From Eustoma russellianum (lineage: Eukaryota; Streptophyta; Magnoliopsida; Gentianales; Gentianaceae): 64,000 nucleotides of DNA. Numbering within the stretch: position 1 is the first letter of the stretch; every line of letters begins with the position of its first letter. Below the pieces are notes generated by a model that was not told the origin of the DNA, made no database searches, and was given only the letters and a program-made list of their open reading frames with translations. The position numbers and the translations under genes are program-made. The DNA lies in NCBI GenBank assembly GCA_036186865.1, contig AP025042.1:39596650-39660649 (forward strand), read 5' to 3'. Shown piece after piece: positions 1 to 12,546 of this stretch.

Positions 1-264
1 AACTCGAATTCGTTTAGCTAAACGAATAGTTTGGTTCGGTTCGTTTAGCTAAACGAACTTTAAAATTGGTTCGAGTTTGGCTCAATAACCTTATAACTGT
101 TTAAACGAGCCAAACTGTTCGCGAACAGTTTGGCTCGTTTAACTAAACAAACTCGAATACCTATTCGAATTCGGCTCGTTAACAAATAATTAACGAACGA
201 ATTCGAACAGAACACGAACCGAACTCGAATAGTTCGCGAACGGCTCAGTTTGTTTAACACCCCT
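1..264. mobile_element. hAT-type MITE, truncated by the window edge
   Basis: The stretch is made of alternating sense and antisense copies of a Gly-free motif rich in AACGAACC, CTCGAAT and GGCTCG, and it ends in AACACCCCTA. The same kind of sequence makes up two complete elements at 45544-45830 and 56703-57008, which have 8-bp target duplications and TAGGG-type ends. In the duplicated locus the sequence jumps straight from flanking DNA to the CTTGCCATA that follows this element, so it is an insertion in copy 1. The left end lies outside the window. The family assignment is inferred from the complete copies. Confidence 0.5.
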
Positions 265-265
265 A

Positions 266-847
266 CTTGCCATAGACTATTGAATACCAGAATTGAATCC
301 CAAAGTGGTACAGTGAATAGCAGACTAGCAACGGGTGTTCCAAAAAGATTGGCACTTAAGTTAAGGAAAGACTGTATTCACATAGTCCAAACTTTTCCAT
401 CACAAACAGAGGCATCTGAGAACCCCCCAACTTTAGCTGCTTGAAATAAGTTAGTTTTTGTCTTTTTGTTTTGGCTCAATCTTTACTAGCAATGAAGATG
501 GTAATGATGAGCAAAATGCCATAATTGATCGAGGGAACTGGAAATGCCTCTTACATTCTATGTCAAACAGTGTATTGATCATTGTTGTGAGGAAGGTGAG
601 ATGCTTGCTTTAATGATCTACGTGTAACCATGGTAGTTAGCTTTGGTGGAGGCTTTTTTTTTTGTTTTTTGTTTTGTTTTAATCTACGTTTCCGTCTATC
701 TAGCACCATTGTGAAACCATCGTTTGGGACTTCATTGCATGGGGCTGTAATCATATTCTTTAGCAATTCGTCATCTGATATGAGGTCTTTAGGTGCTGGC
801 AGACGTTGGGCAATCTGTCCACTTTCTCCGGAGCTGGACGATCTCTG

Positions 848-850
<3 letters not shown>
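266..850 (-). pseudogene. LINE 5' fragment, copy 1 of the duplicated locus
   Basis: This segment matches 58093-58880 base for base over long runs, apart from a gap of about 250 bases corresponding to 58610-58860, which holds the DUF4283-like part of the LINE in copy 2. On the minus strand a short open stretch around 600-766 reads as a basic linker following NDGFTMVLDRRKRR, the type of segment found between ORF1 domains and the endonuclease in plant L1-type LINEs. No intact ORF remains. The rest of the LINE would lie to the left, outside the window and beyond the MITE. Confidence 0.5.
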
Positions 851-925
<75 letters not shown>

Positions 926-945
926 GTGTGTGTGTGTGTGTGCAT
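848..945. repeat. (TA)n then (TG)n microsatellite
   Basis: About 70 bases of pure TA are followed by TATG and TG units. It lies at the same place, relative to the LINE fragment, as the tract at 58900-59092 in copy 2. Apparent reading frames through it on both strands are repeat artefacts. Confidence 0.95.
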
Positions 946-1659
946 GTATCATGTATGTATATATATGTATATATAGAGGGTTCATTTATCTTATTTTGGC
1001 TGTTCAAATATCTATACATGTGTGTGTGTATATATATATTTGATTGCATATGTATAGGAGCTTATTTGAATTCAAGAAGGTGCAGATTCGGCTTGTTTAT
1101 TTTCAAACTAAGGTTGAGTATTGTGATGTTTACTAAACAGAAAATTGCAGTTGCACATATCTAACAGAAACAACAGCAACATCATCCCATTGTCTTAGAG
1201 ACTTTCGTTTTTGGCAGGATATGGAGGATCGGATATACCCAATCATACCTGTTTGTTTTCCGATGACTCATAATAATGTTTTTTTTTTTTGGTCTTCGCA
1301 GGAAAAGACGTGATAACTTGGTGGAGGTGTATAACTACACCTATATCAATAGGAAAAACAAACTCCTTATCGATTCAACATCATGACGTGCGATACCAGA
1401 TTTTTCTTTTTCCAAATAGGTTTTTTTTTTAAGATTATGTAGACTAATAAGGCAGATGAGCTTTATAAATTGATCGTTTTAGATTGTTTTTATTTTTTAA
1501 GTTGTGGGTGTACACATGACATTTATGAATTGATTTTATTTTTTTGTAATGATGTATTAAATCAATTATGGGATACAACCACATATTGTTTACTAGATTT
1601 TTCAATTCGTTTTTTTAATTTTACAGGTTAATTTTAAAATTAAAATATTTAAATAAATA

Positions 1660-1862
1660 TATATATATTTTTTAAATTTCGTCGGAAATAGGAGTTGGTA
1701 ATTGATGGAAATCTTTTAAATTCGTTTGAAAGTTCGTCTGATAACTTTATGAGAAGTTTTCATTGGTAACTATCCCGGAAAAATTCATCGGAACAAAATC
1801 GTAGGAAAAGGTTAGTTGGAAATGTCATTGGGATCTTCACCCAAGAGGTCAACGGAAGTTCT
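1660..1862. mobile_element. CACTA-like relic, copy 1, truncated
   Basis: The stretch carries repeated TCGTCGGAAAT and CGGAAAA-type words, typical of CACTA (En/Spm) subterminal repeats. It matches 59510-59690 of copy 2, where the same sequence runs on to a TTTTTCTTGTGGTG end. In copy 1 the match stops at about 1862, where a TA tract begins, so the terminal part has been lost. No transposase is visible. Confidence 0.4.
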
Positions 1863-1863
1863 G

Positions 1864-1921
<58 letters not shown>

Positions 1922-1966
1922 CACACATACACACACATACACACACACAGATACACACACACACAC
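1864..1966. repeat. (TA)n/(CA)n microsatellite
   Basis: A TA run of about 45 bases is followed by CA units interrupted by ATA and GATA. It replaces the terminal part of the CACTA-like relic seen in copy 2. Confidence 0.9.
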
Positions 1967-2009
1967 TTATATAAAACATGCAACAACAACAATAATCATA
2001 TCCAATATA

Positions 2010-2135
2010 TCTCAATGACAGCAAAAGCTATTTCTAGGGTCTGAGGAGGGTGAAAGACAAGCAAACAATATCTTTATCACAAGGGGATAGAGAGTTTGCT
2101 TCCAGTGAGACTCTCGACTCTATATGTACCTATAT
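2010..2135 (-). mobile_element. SINE-like interspersed repeat
   Basis: The segment contains GCAAAAGCTA, TAGGGTCTG and GGATAGAGAG blocks in the same order and spacing as at 21255-21395, with a shorter match at 23385-23455. The GGATAGAGAG...GAGACTCTCGACTC layout resembles a common short plant retroposon. I cannot see a clear tRNA promoter or target duplication here, so the SINE label is tentative. Confidence 0.4.
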
Positions 2136-2250
2136 AGATAATAAGAATATGTAGTAGTGAAGAGATTTTATTAAACATAAATAGAAAGCTTTCAATGTTA
2201 AAATAGTCATAACAGTGCATATGCATATATAGTTGAAAGACAAAAGACAT

Positions 2251-2255
<5 letters not shown>

Positions 2256-2336
<81 letters not shown>
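2256..2336. repeat. (TA)n microsatellite
   Basis: Nearly pure TA for about 75 bases, flanked by CACACA and by TATGTATG units. It corresponds in position to the tract at 60236-60296 of copy 2. Confidence 0.95.
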
Positions 2337-2344
<8 letters not shown>

Positions 2345-2969
2345 ATATGTATATGCATACGTATATGTATATATGTGTGTATATATAAATATAGATATAG
2401 ATATAAATGTATATTTATTTGTATGTGCTAAGGCACATATTTTTCCTTAACTAAATGCATCTGAATTAAATAAAGGATTTATAAGCTAGTTTTATCAATT
2501 TATAAGACAAGTAACACGCTCTAAGAATTCAGATAGATTAAGCTGTTTTGATATATTGGTCATACATACATATATGTACATAGACACACACACACATATA
2601 TATATATATGTGTGTGTGTGTATGTGTGCTTGTGTGTACATACATAAATCATTAACCACCATACATATATACACAACATATCTAAACTATATATCCTGTA
2701 TCTTGGTGTCTTGTCAAATTTAAGTGCACGTACTCCCCATAAATGTCTCCTTCTTTGCAATTTTATGTAGACGTAGGCATTCTTTGACTTGGGCGTTCGT
2801 CACTTTCATGGTATGAATTTAGAGGGTGATGATACACGTACTTGTTTTGTATATTATCACGTATATATATGCGTGTGGTGAATATCTTGTATTTGAACCC
2901 ATTTAAGTTATCCTATCATTTAGGGATTTCTAATCAAATGATATACTTGATTTTTAGGTTATTGATAGG
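2337..2969. other. Non-coding flank of the duplicated locus
   Basis: No gene is visible. The sequence matches about 60297-60632 of copy 2, including CTTGTATTTGAACCCATTTAA, and ends at the ATAGG target site. Its continuation is at 20248, on the other side of the Ty3 insertion. Confidence 0.6.
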
Positions 2970-4036
2970 TGATGAGCCAAAAAATATTCAGTAAGTCAAC
3001 AAACAGTCAACGGCAAATTAAAGTCTGAGACAACTTTGACAGCTCAGCAGGGATAAACTTTTGCTCGGCCATCTTGCACTTTGGTCAGGACAGGCCTATT
3101 AATACAGCTAAGGCAAATTCAACTATAATTCTTGGTCAGCTAGGCTGCATGCCTGAGTCAGGTCGGCACTTGCTTAACATAACCAGGTCTTGTTGGAAAT
3201 GAAGTTATCTCGCAAGGACAGTTTTTCATATCAGCACCTCGGCTCGGCAAAGCCTTAGTCAAAGCTATCGCTCACAGTCAAACTCGGTGAGTAAAGGAAT
3301 CAACAGTGCACAACTTTCAAATGACACTTATTCATCTTGGCCTCGGATTGACTTCGGCCTCGGCCTTGGTTTCTTATCAGCAGAGCTCTGGCTTCGGCCT
3401 TGCTCTCATAAACACTAATACAGAGTATCTCGGATAGGATCAGAAGAAGATATTATCTAATGCTATCTGAGACCCACCAAGGCAGCTCTGCAGATCACTT
3501 TCCAGGTGTCAAACATCGAATGGCTCAGTACAAGGTCATCATTACAAGCCGGCCTACACATCGAAGAGTTAGCCATTGACACAGCTACAACCATAGGCCC
3601 TTGTCCCATCACACTGCGGCTCTGCAGCAGACAAGACATCCATCTCAGACACATCACCATCCCATCAATCGGACAGAGGGTCAGACCTCCTCAATCTTGG
3701 GTATAAATATCCCTCTCTCCAGACGAGGAAGGGGATCCAACTTTTGGAACAACTCCTGGAGCTTCCTCATACGAACTCCATCTCAGCCAATACAGAAACA
3801 ACCAAACACTCATCGAGTTATTATTACAGGTTTCATCTGAACCTTATTCCAGCATAAATTGTCTACTCAAAACACCCATAACTGACTTAAATGCGGAGGA
3901 TTTTCCCGGGACAGCGCCCTGGGACCCCTAACATTTTCTTCCTTCTCATGTTCCATAGAAAGATTTAGACGGGAGATTAACGGCATACAACTCGGGTCAT
4001 CTCTAATCCACCTGGTGAGCAATTCTGGTCTCATCA
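2970..4036 (+). repeat. 5' LTR of the Tat-type element
   Basis: Direct repeat of 19182-20247, with ends TGATGAG and CTCATCA that are inverted copies of each other. A TATA box (GGGTATAAATATCCC, 3698-3712) is conserved in both LTRs and is the likely transcription start signal. Words such as CTCGGCCTCGG recur within it. Confidence 0.9.
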
Positions 4037-4037
4037 T

Positions 4038-4057
4038 TTGGCGCTAGAAGGAGGGTA
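4038..4057 (+). promoter_or_regulatory. Primer binding site of the Tat-type element
   Basis: TTGGCGCTAGAAGGAGGG lies one base after the 5' LTR. The TGGCGC start is the usual form of a complement to a tRNA 3' end in plant Ty3 elements. I cannot name the tRNA from sequence alone. Confidence 0.65.
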
Positions 4058-4171
4058 CGGCTTGCCTTCGTATCCCTTAAGAACAGCTTTTTAAGAGTTT
4101 TATTAGTATTTATCCTACCCGTTCATCGTTAGAAAGATAGATAAAAAGGGTGGGAAAGGTCCAAGCGGCCT

Positions 4172-4825
4172 ATGACCCCCGGAAGATGTCGACGATCTCT
4201 TCCACAACAAACGGAACAGTGTTCCCCGGAGCCAGAAAATTCTTCAACTCCTACTGCTGCCTTCACATATGAGGAGCATATGCATGCCATACATTATGTG
4301 GCTCAAAATCCAAATGTATTCCAAGCTGTGGTGAAAGAGGTGAAGGGAAAAGCTTCTGTGGCGGGACCCAACATGTTCCATCCCAGCAATCCTCTTCCAC
4401 AAGAAGAACTCCTCTCCAACTCGGCCTGACTATCATCCCAGGCGTCAGGTTGAATTTATGACTGAGGCGGCAGAGAAGTTGACAGTAAAGGCAAAGCTCT
4501 ACTTCAAGAAAGGTGCTCTGTCAAGATTTGGTTGGGAGGCCAAGGAAAAGAAAGGAACTCTCTACTTGCTTCAAAGACCCATATTCTTTCTTACATAAGG
4601 AAAAAGGGTCTGACAAGAGAGTCTCAGCCCCTGACAGGACCTATCCACAAGAGGAACCATCAACTGTACTGCCTTTATCATCATGATGATGGGCATGATA
4701 CAAAAGACTGCAGGCAGCTCGGCCAAGAGATTGGGCGTCTAATTGAGCCCGGCCACCTACAACGGTTCTACAATCCAAGGTCAAGGCTGCACAACAGGCT
4801 GGATTGGCAGGCCTCCTTCGAATGA
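4172..4825 (+). pseudogene. Decayed gag of the Tat-type element
   Basis: Two open stretches in different frames (4172-4429 and 4532-4825) carry gag-like sequence. The second holds YCLYHHDDGHDTKDCRQLGQ followed by EIGRLIEPGHL, the CX2-H-H-C signature of plant Ty3 gag proteins just after the capsid. The first is a poorly conserved N-terminal part. The reading frame is broken between them by at least one stop and one frame change, so no full Gag can be made. No pol domain follows. This remnant defines the plus-strand orientation of the element. Confidence 0.7.
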
Positions 4826-4925
4826 AAACTACCGACTTGAACACAGGCATAGGTCGCTGGTAGATGAGGATTCAGATTCAGATGGGCAAAAATTGCAGGT
4901 CTCTGAAAGAATACGTCTGATCTAA

Positions 4926-5680
4926 AAGAATAAGTCCACAAAAGAATCATGTTTCACTATTCTAGTGTGTATTTGAAATCCTCATGTACATAATTGTATT
5001 AATGACTATTACAAAGTTGCTATTTGCAAAAGAGTTGTCCATATATTAAGCAGCGCTTTTATCGACAAATGGGATTCAAATTTCCAGTATCTTAATCAAG
5101 CTCCTTAGCCATCTTAGCTCGGCATACCTATTTGAAAATATGTTTAGTCCAGATCAGTTCGGCCAGATATGATTACTCAGCCTGACTTTGGGGCATATTC
5201 ATCTTCTTTTCACCTTATGGTTCATGCTGAGGGATTCACCCAGGCGTATGAAAGATCTGTGCCTACCTGACGCTCACTTTATGAGTTGTAACATAATTGA
5301 GACCCGGCAAGATTCGCGTCTAACCGATCTCTGTCTTATGGCTCATAAAGGGGCTCAGGACACAAGTTTTCCACCTCGGTGACTTCTCTCTTATTGCTCA
5401 TTAGGTGAAGGAAGTAATATGGTATCTTTCCAACCACGACAAAGGTTTACCTCGGTCTTAGGGCTTATCAGGGGTCCACTTAAGCGTGGATATCCACCTC
5501 ACGGTCGACCTCGGATTTAAGGCTTGTTAGGGGTTTATCTTAATTCTTTCAATGCCTCAGCCTTCTGATTCAGCAAGGCTTCAGCTCGGGCTAAATATCC
5601 TCCCATGTTGGGGACTCAACTATTTGCTATCTGATTATCTCAAGGGAATCTTGAAGGTGACAAGTTTAACACCTTAGCAA
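4926..5680 (+). other. Non-coding internal region of the Tat-type element
   Basis: Between the gag relic and the tandem array I see no protein domain. Short words with CTCGG and GGCTTGTTAGGGG recur at 5440-5540. In autonomous relatives this is where pol would be, so a large deletion is inferred. Confidence 0.5.
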
Positions 5681-6725
5681 GACGGATCCTGGAGTCCAGA
5701 TCAGTCTTATGGAATCTCAGCTTTGAATTGTTGAGCCAAAAAATCTAATGTAGGACAGAACCTGGAGTCCAGATCAGTCCTATGAGAGTAAACAACATCT
5801 TAACACTTGGAAGAATCCAAGAGTTTTCATGCAGAGCAGACCCTGGAGTCCAGATCGGCTCTGCAAAGGGTTCGGTTTTGAATTACTGAACAAATTTATC
5901 TCGGCCGTTACAATGAAAACCTGGGCCATATGATATAGGACATACCCTGGAGTCCAGATCGGTCCTATGACTTATCAATCTTATAACCAACGGAGCAGAT
6001 CCTGGAGTCTAGATCAGCTCAGTAAAGACTCAGAACAAGAATCGCTGAGCAGAAAAATATATTATAGGGCCGACCCTGGAGTCCAGATCGGTCCTATGAG
6101 AATAAATGAATCATTAGCCAGCATTGTGAAGAGTCAAGAAACATCCAGTGGAGCAGATGCTGGAGTCCAGATCGGCTCAACATAAGCTCAGTTCAAGAAT
6201 TGCTGAGCAGAAGAACATAATATGAGCCAGACCCATTGGTCCCATGATAGACAATGACTTATTCGTCAACACTTGAAAGAATCCAAGAAGTGTTAAGCAG
6301 AGCAGATCTTGGAGTCCAGATCAGCTCTGTGAAAGTTCAAGAAATTGTTGTTATTACATCTCGGCCGCTACAAGGAAAACCTGGGTCAAAATATTACATC
6401 TCAGCCTACATACTTCGGCTAGGTCTGACTAACGACAGATTATTACTAAGCATCATTTAGATTGGATCTCGGCTAAAGCAGTGAAAGATTCATTCTTAGT
6501 CCATTCATGGCTCATCTCGGCAGAGTAATAGGTTTATTCTATATCTAAAAGTTTAGTAACTTAGTTTATTTTCAGTTGATCTGATTAAGGTTGCCAAGGC
6601 CGGTATAGGAACTCGACAACGATAAGTTTGGAAAATAAAGACTTAGCAGAAGAGCTGAAATTGAATAACAGAACAAAAGGGAAACCTGGGCCACACAGTT
6701 TAAGACGGATCCTGGAGTCCAGATC
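5680..6725 (+). repeat. Irregular tandem array, left part
   Basis: The core CTGGAGTCCAGATC, preceded by GCAGA or GGA, occurs about nine times (near 5690, 5762, 5848, 5950, 6000, 6076, 6158, 6311, 6711), mostly 50-100 bases apart. Each copy is followed by a variable part such as AGCTCTGTGAAAG or GGTCCTATGAG. The array continues at 15659 after the nested element. Tandem arrays of this kind are known in the internal non-coding region of Tat/Ogre elements, where they can seed satellites. Confidence 0.85.
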
Positions 6726-9700
6726 TGTTATGACCCCATTTTTGTGTTACATGAAATGCACATGTAGACACGATAGCAACATACAAATAAGCTCATATAT
6801 ATTTATAAGCACTAAATACACACACGGCCAAAAAAAAAACAACAATAAAATATATAAATATTGCATTACACACGGAAAAGAATTAGTAAAAGTAAATAAA
6901 AGAAGATAAAAATTCTAAGTCTCCTAATCATAGCAGGAAAAGAGTAGAAAAGATAAAATTTTAACACAAATCAAAATCTTAAAAACACTAGAATTATACC
7001 TAACCCTACCCTATATATATCTACACCTTCACAACACCAATCAAACCCTATAATTCTTCAGCAAGAAGCCGGCCCTCCTTTCATCAAAAATGCAGCCGCC
7101 GTCGCCACCCATTAGGAAGAAAAGCCACCATTCTCTCAAACAAATGCAATTCTTCATTCTCTATAATTATCAACCAACGGCCAGCAGCATTATTTTATCC
7201 AAGAAGCATCAACTTTCTGCCGCCGGTATCTAGGCTAAGAACAAGTGATTTTGATCCGTTTTTAACTCCGGTTCTTCGTATATCAGGTATAATCAAGACA
7301 CGAGATAAATACACTTGTTATATTGGTTATGTTTTTGTAAAGTTATAAAGTTATTTTCGTATCAAAAAAAAAAATCATTCATAAGTAAAATTGAATACAT
7401 ATTTATGTGTGTAGGATCGGTTATGTACATATATGTATATGAGCAGGTGAATTAGGGAAATTATTATAAAATGGCCGAATTATGGCATTCAGACAGCGGG
7501 TGATCCTTTATCATGGGTAGGAATTGTGGTACTTATATGAACATAGTAATACATTTTACATCATGAATTTATGTACAAATATATATGTGTAGATATTGAA
7601 TTGTATGGTTTTTTTTAAGAAGAGGCCGTATGTTGAAAAGTTAAGAAGAAAAAAAAAAGAAGGCTGATGTGATGGCCAAAAGTTAAGGTTGAATTTTTGA
7701 AAGATAAGATTTATATGTATACGATATTATGCATATTACAATATTATATGTGTACATACGATTGGAAATTGTAATTGTTGCTTGTGAAATGGCCGAAAAA
7801 TAATTTAGGAGGTGGAGATGTGTATTTTCAGTCATGGGCTATAGTTGGTATAAGTCATGATGCAATTTGCAGAATGACATTTGCAAAATTTTATGTGAAA
7901 TAAATTGGAGTACCGGTATCGATTTTGGAGGAAAAGTGGGCCGAGGGAGTAGCGTATAGGTATATATGTGTATATGAGCATGTATAGGCGTGAACATATA
8001 TACGTGTATGCTAACATGGCTGAGATGACCCATTTTGATAATTTGGACATACAGAAGCAGAGACTTTTATAGGTATATTATGGTAACCTTCTTTACGTTC
8101 GAGCATAGAATAAGAAAGCCATGAATTAATTATTTTAAGTAAGTCAAGTTAACCTTTATAATTAGATATTGATGTTTATACTACAATTATATAGGTTCGA
8201 GCCTAGAGGAGGAGGAAGTTAATTCGTCAAAAAGGTAGGTGCCTCTTCCCCCTCAAACGGGTATGATTCATGCATGCTTTGATGGTATACTAATTTGTTT
8301 CGTTGTTTTATTTGTTTAAGTTGTAAATTTTGTTTCGTTGTTTTATTTGTTTAAGTTGTAAATTTTGTATATGTTGGAAAGCATGAGATATATTGTTTAT
8401 GGATGCTATGTGCGTGTATGTGTGTGAAATTGGTGGTATGATTGAATCGAAAACAAAATACCCTTAAAGAATTGGGGGAAAGGGGGAACTTTTATACTAG
8501 AAGCCTTTAAAAAGTTGTGTTTTGGCCTTAGAATAGGTTCCTATAGACTGGAAATAGAAGAAAATGGGGGTTGGGATCGAAAAAAACGAATCACAGCGCG
8601 CGTTGTCGCTGGTGGAACAACTATTACATAAATAAATACATAATTAAATTAAGACAGAGAACAGGCCGGCCAACGGACCGGGTCGACTGGCCAGCGGGTC
8701 GGACCGAAGGCGGCCCATTAACCACTCAGAAAAAAATGTATAGAAAAATATAATTAAATACCAGTAAAATTCAAATAAATTCCATAAAATATAAAAGAAT
8801 TAAAATTAAATTATTTCTACTTAATCTCTAAAGTTTTGGTAAATTTAAGAAATTAAAAATAAATAGTAATAAATAGAATTAAATAAGAGAGAAATAGAGA
8901 AAATTAGTAGAACATTTTAGAAAATTAATACAAGCTAAGGGAAAATTAAGGGTGATGATAAATAACAACTTTCTAATATTCAGAAAATTTACGAACCTAA
9001 ATTTGAGTGCCGGAGGATGGTGAGGATGGGCCAGTGGCCTCAGGCGATTGTGTTGGTTGCATTCATGGCACGTGCATTGCATGATGGTGGGTCGTGACGT
9101 ACGGGTCACGGGCGCTCAGGATGGTGTACGGTGGCAGGGCCAAGTACACTCAGGATGGTGACTGTGGGTGGGTACGACCCACAGCCACTCAGTTAGGACC
9201 CGGGTTCATGCATTGCATGGTGGAGATATCGGCATTTTGTATGACATGACTTTGTTGCGTGTGACATGCATGGTAGGACATGCATCACGACGTTGCGCAT
9301 TTTTATGTGGAGTGCTTTACTTACCGCATTTACTTTATCTTATGCATGTTCTTTTATATTTATGTGTTATTTGTTATATCATGATTATGTGCTATGTGGC
9401 TATATCATTTCGGTATGTACGTTTTGTATTTGTTTGAGGCGGGCATCTACTGGGTGATTTCTGTCACTCACCCCTACTTCCCAGGTGAACCGGATGAGGA
9501 CTACGAGTATATCTTCGTTGAGGACGGGACAGACGTAGCAGAGTGGGCTGGTTGATAGCTGCATTCAGGTTACGAGGGGGCTCTGCAGCTGTTTGTGTTT
9601 ACTTATACTTTGGGGATTTTTCACAGACTTCTTAGTACTTTTATTATTAGAATTTTTATTTAGTAATGTAATGATGATTATTGGAGTTTAATTTAAGTTA

Positions 9701-9837
9701 TGATTTACGTTTCCGCGAGAAAAATTTCTACGTTATTTCTGACGTATAAGAGATTGATTCGACGCCTTGTATTCTCCTCAGCGAGATACGGCGGGTGCAC
9801 TGTTCCCGATGTTAGGGTTCGGGAGCGGGGCGCTACA
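6726..9837 (+). repeat. 5' LTR of the Tekay-like element
   Basis: The 3112-bp LTR matches 12547-15658 in length and in every stretch I compared. It holds a 35-bp tandem duplication (TTTCGTTGTTTTATTTG units near 8295-8365) and AT-rich parts. A GC-richer segment at 9000-9600 ends in a short open stretch (EDYEYIFVEDG, about 9497-9555), probably part of the transcribed leader and not a gene. Confidence 0.92.
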
Positions 9838-12546
9838 GGTGGTATCAGAGCCGAGGCTTCAGATCCGCCTCGGAAACGCAGGTTTAATTAGATCACCTAG
9901 ACATAAGTTACGATCTTTTATAAAATTTCGATTTCACCCCTAATAAACAAAGTAGACTTAAGATATGATCTTAGACCTAGGTTTTGATCGGGTTGTGGGA
10001 GGTGTGTGCCGATGGTGAGCTTTCCTTGTCTAACGATCGATTTATCGGCGTTCAACCTTTCAACTTATTATTGACTGATCTGATTTCTCCTCATGAACTT
10101 GGATAACAGGAAATGTCTCCACGACGTGAGCCAGCTGGGAACGGTGGTGAGAACCACCGAAATCAGGGGATCATCCCCAAGCACTTGAAGATGTCATAGT
10201 CATCATGACCAACACCTTAGCATAGTAGCACCAGCTGCTGAACTAGCATGCATCGCCTCCACCACCGTCGCACTCGGACCTGAGATTCTTTGACAAGGAG
10301 ATGCGGAGGAGTGATGGCGCAGCACAACTGACCTCGCCGATCACTTGGATCTGATTTTAAAATGAGTTCAAGAAGTACTACATGTTTGACAGTGCGATCT
10401 TTCAGAGCATGGCTCTAGATCCACAGCGGAAGCATAGATATCGGCTATGATATTAGGAATTAATTTACGATTTTGCCCCTAAGTCACATCTTAGACATAA
10501 GTATCGATTTTTAGTCGTAAGTAATGATTATGTATTAAGCATGTTATTAGAAATAAGACTTGGCAGTGATGACCTGGCCTGTAAGTTACAATTTTAGACT
10601 TAAGGGATGATGATACGAAATATCGGCTCTAGAAATTAAGTGGTGATCTGAACATTAGGTGATGATTGAACATAAGCATTGATCTTAGTCATAAGCTACG
10701 ATTATATTCTAAGCATTGAACATGGATTAAGTGTTGATCCCTAGAAGCACGTAAGTACAGATGTACCGAGTAGGCTTGAATTGTAGCAGAGTAAGTATGA
10801 ACAAGCAAGGGATGTTTTTCAGGTGGGATATAGCTAAACTATAATTAGCGGTTGAAATAACCAGGTTAAGAAGTACGGTGGATCAGTGTGGCGCGCAGAA
10901 GCATGGTAAATTAGAATGCCCTAAGTCAATCAATATCTAGTGTGCCATGCTAGGACTGGATAACTCAGGTTAAAGATTTATACGAAACGGTACATAGGCA
11001 GATTTTCATTTGACATTAAGGGGTGACTTAAAAAAAAAAAGATTATATGAAGTATTGGACTATTAATTTTTAAGTAGTTAAACGATTTCTTATAAACAAG
11101 TATATCCAAAATATAATGTATATTTCAAAGGTATTGCAAATATTTTTGTTAATAAATATTTCAACTTGTTTCTTTTATAGAGCATACTACTTTACAAGGC
11201 TATTTTCTTTCCGAATTCGTATAGCAACAAAATGGAATTTCAATTACCCTTGACAAAACTGATATATTTTAAAAATAATTATGTTGTCGAACAGCAATAT
11301 GTTTATGTAGTTCTTATATTGTTTCTCAATTCTTGTATAGTTATATTGATTTTGCCAAAATAATTTTACTTGTCAAAACTGATATATTTTAAAAATAATT
11401 ATGTTGTCGAACAGCAATATGTTTATGTAGTTCTTATATTGTTTCTCAATTCTTGTATAGTTATATTGATTTTGCCAAAATAATTTTATTTGTCAACTAT
11501 CGATACCGCAAACATTTTTTTTTACTCATTAAATGCTTTTAAAGTTTTTTTATCTGCTTGCGATGAACTTATTTAATTTTGTGAAGCAGAAATAGTTTCA
11601 AAATATATGTACTTATTTTGAAAAGAGAGGTACCTTATTCAAACTGTTTTATGAAACTTCACAATTGTTGCGTTTCCAATTGTTGTATTTCGCGAAACAA
11701 AGCATAGCTTTCAAATGTATATTCCATTTGGAAAGAAAAAGGCGCTGCGTCTAAATTGTTTTGCAAAAAAAAAAGAAATTTGAAGATTGTTGTGCCTCAA
11801 TTATTTTGAAGTGGTTTTAATGGTAATACCTTTGTGAACTAGTTATATCATTGTTTTATAAATGTTGTTTGAGACACAGCGTTGCAAAAACAAATTCAAA
11901 TATTTTGATTCCCATGTTTAAAAAAATAGAATGGATATTATTTTAAATAATTAAAGCTATATTTTGAATTAGAGCTACGCAAACTACTTAAAGTTTGAAG
12001 GAAAAAAAAAATATGTCCATGCACCTACTTCGCATATTAAGTTGTTGACGATATCTCCGAAAAAGTAAGAGATGGTCATAGACTAGTTTGTAAGTATATA
12101 AGAACTGATTTTGAGGATTTGATTCTATGTTTATGAAATATAACGATTAATACATCGGAGGACTTGATAGACTTGATGGATATTTTAGATGGTCACGTAA
12201 CTAGAAGATGAATTATATATGATGAGTTAAGAATGCAGAATTGTAGACTATAATAAGTTGAATGATACACTTAAAGTGGTATAAAGGAAAATTTATAAGT
12301 TGTAACTATAGAAATTAAGTTAAAGATTATAGTACACCTAAGAACTGATTTTAGATGGCTATTGTAACCTCATATAGAAGTACGTGATAAACTGACGACT
12401 GGATATGGAACCCAGTATGGTGACAATACGCAACGGATGTTTAGCATGATCGTTATCTAAGTCAATGATTAAGTAGTACTATACTAAGTCATTGATCACA
12501 CCATACGCAAGTTTCGAGGACGAAACTTTTTGTAAGGAGGGAGGAA
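9838..12546 (+). other. Internal region of the Tekay-like element
   Basis: The primer site TGGTATCAGAGC is at 9840-9851. A possible gag start (ATGTCTCCACGACGTGAGCC) is at about 10112, and TTCAAGAAGTACTACATG near 10367 recalls the conserved FK-KYYM part of plant Ty3 Gag, but stops interrupt every frame. From 10440 on the sequence is AT-rich and non-coding. GTTTCGAGGACGAAAC at about 12510 and the purine tract AAGGAGGGAGGAA (12534-12546) mark the 3' end. No protease, reverse transcriptase or integrase is visible. Confidence 0.7.
11251..11490. repeat. 120-bp tandem duplication
   Basis: The sequence from TGACAAAACTGATATAT to CAAAATAATTTTA is repeated with a period of exactly 120 bases and almost no changes. 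It lies in the non-coding interior of the Tekay-like element. Confidence 0.9.

Noticed and set aside
630..1164. Reading frames of 60-137 codons on both strands
   Set aside because: They are made almost wholly of (TA)n and (TG)n translated as IYIYIY or THTHTH. The same holds for the frames at 1812-2358, 58638-59239 and 60112-60306.
9168..9457. 63-89 codon frames in the Tekay-like LTR (repeated at 14989-15278)
   Set aside because: Long LTRs of this group have GC-richer transcribed leaders with chance frames. There is no domain and no gene structure.
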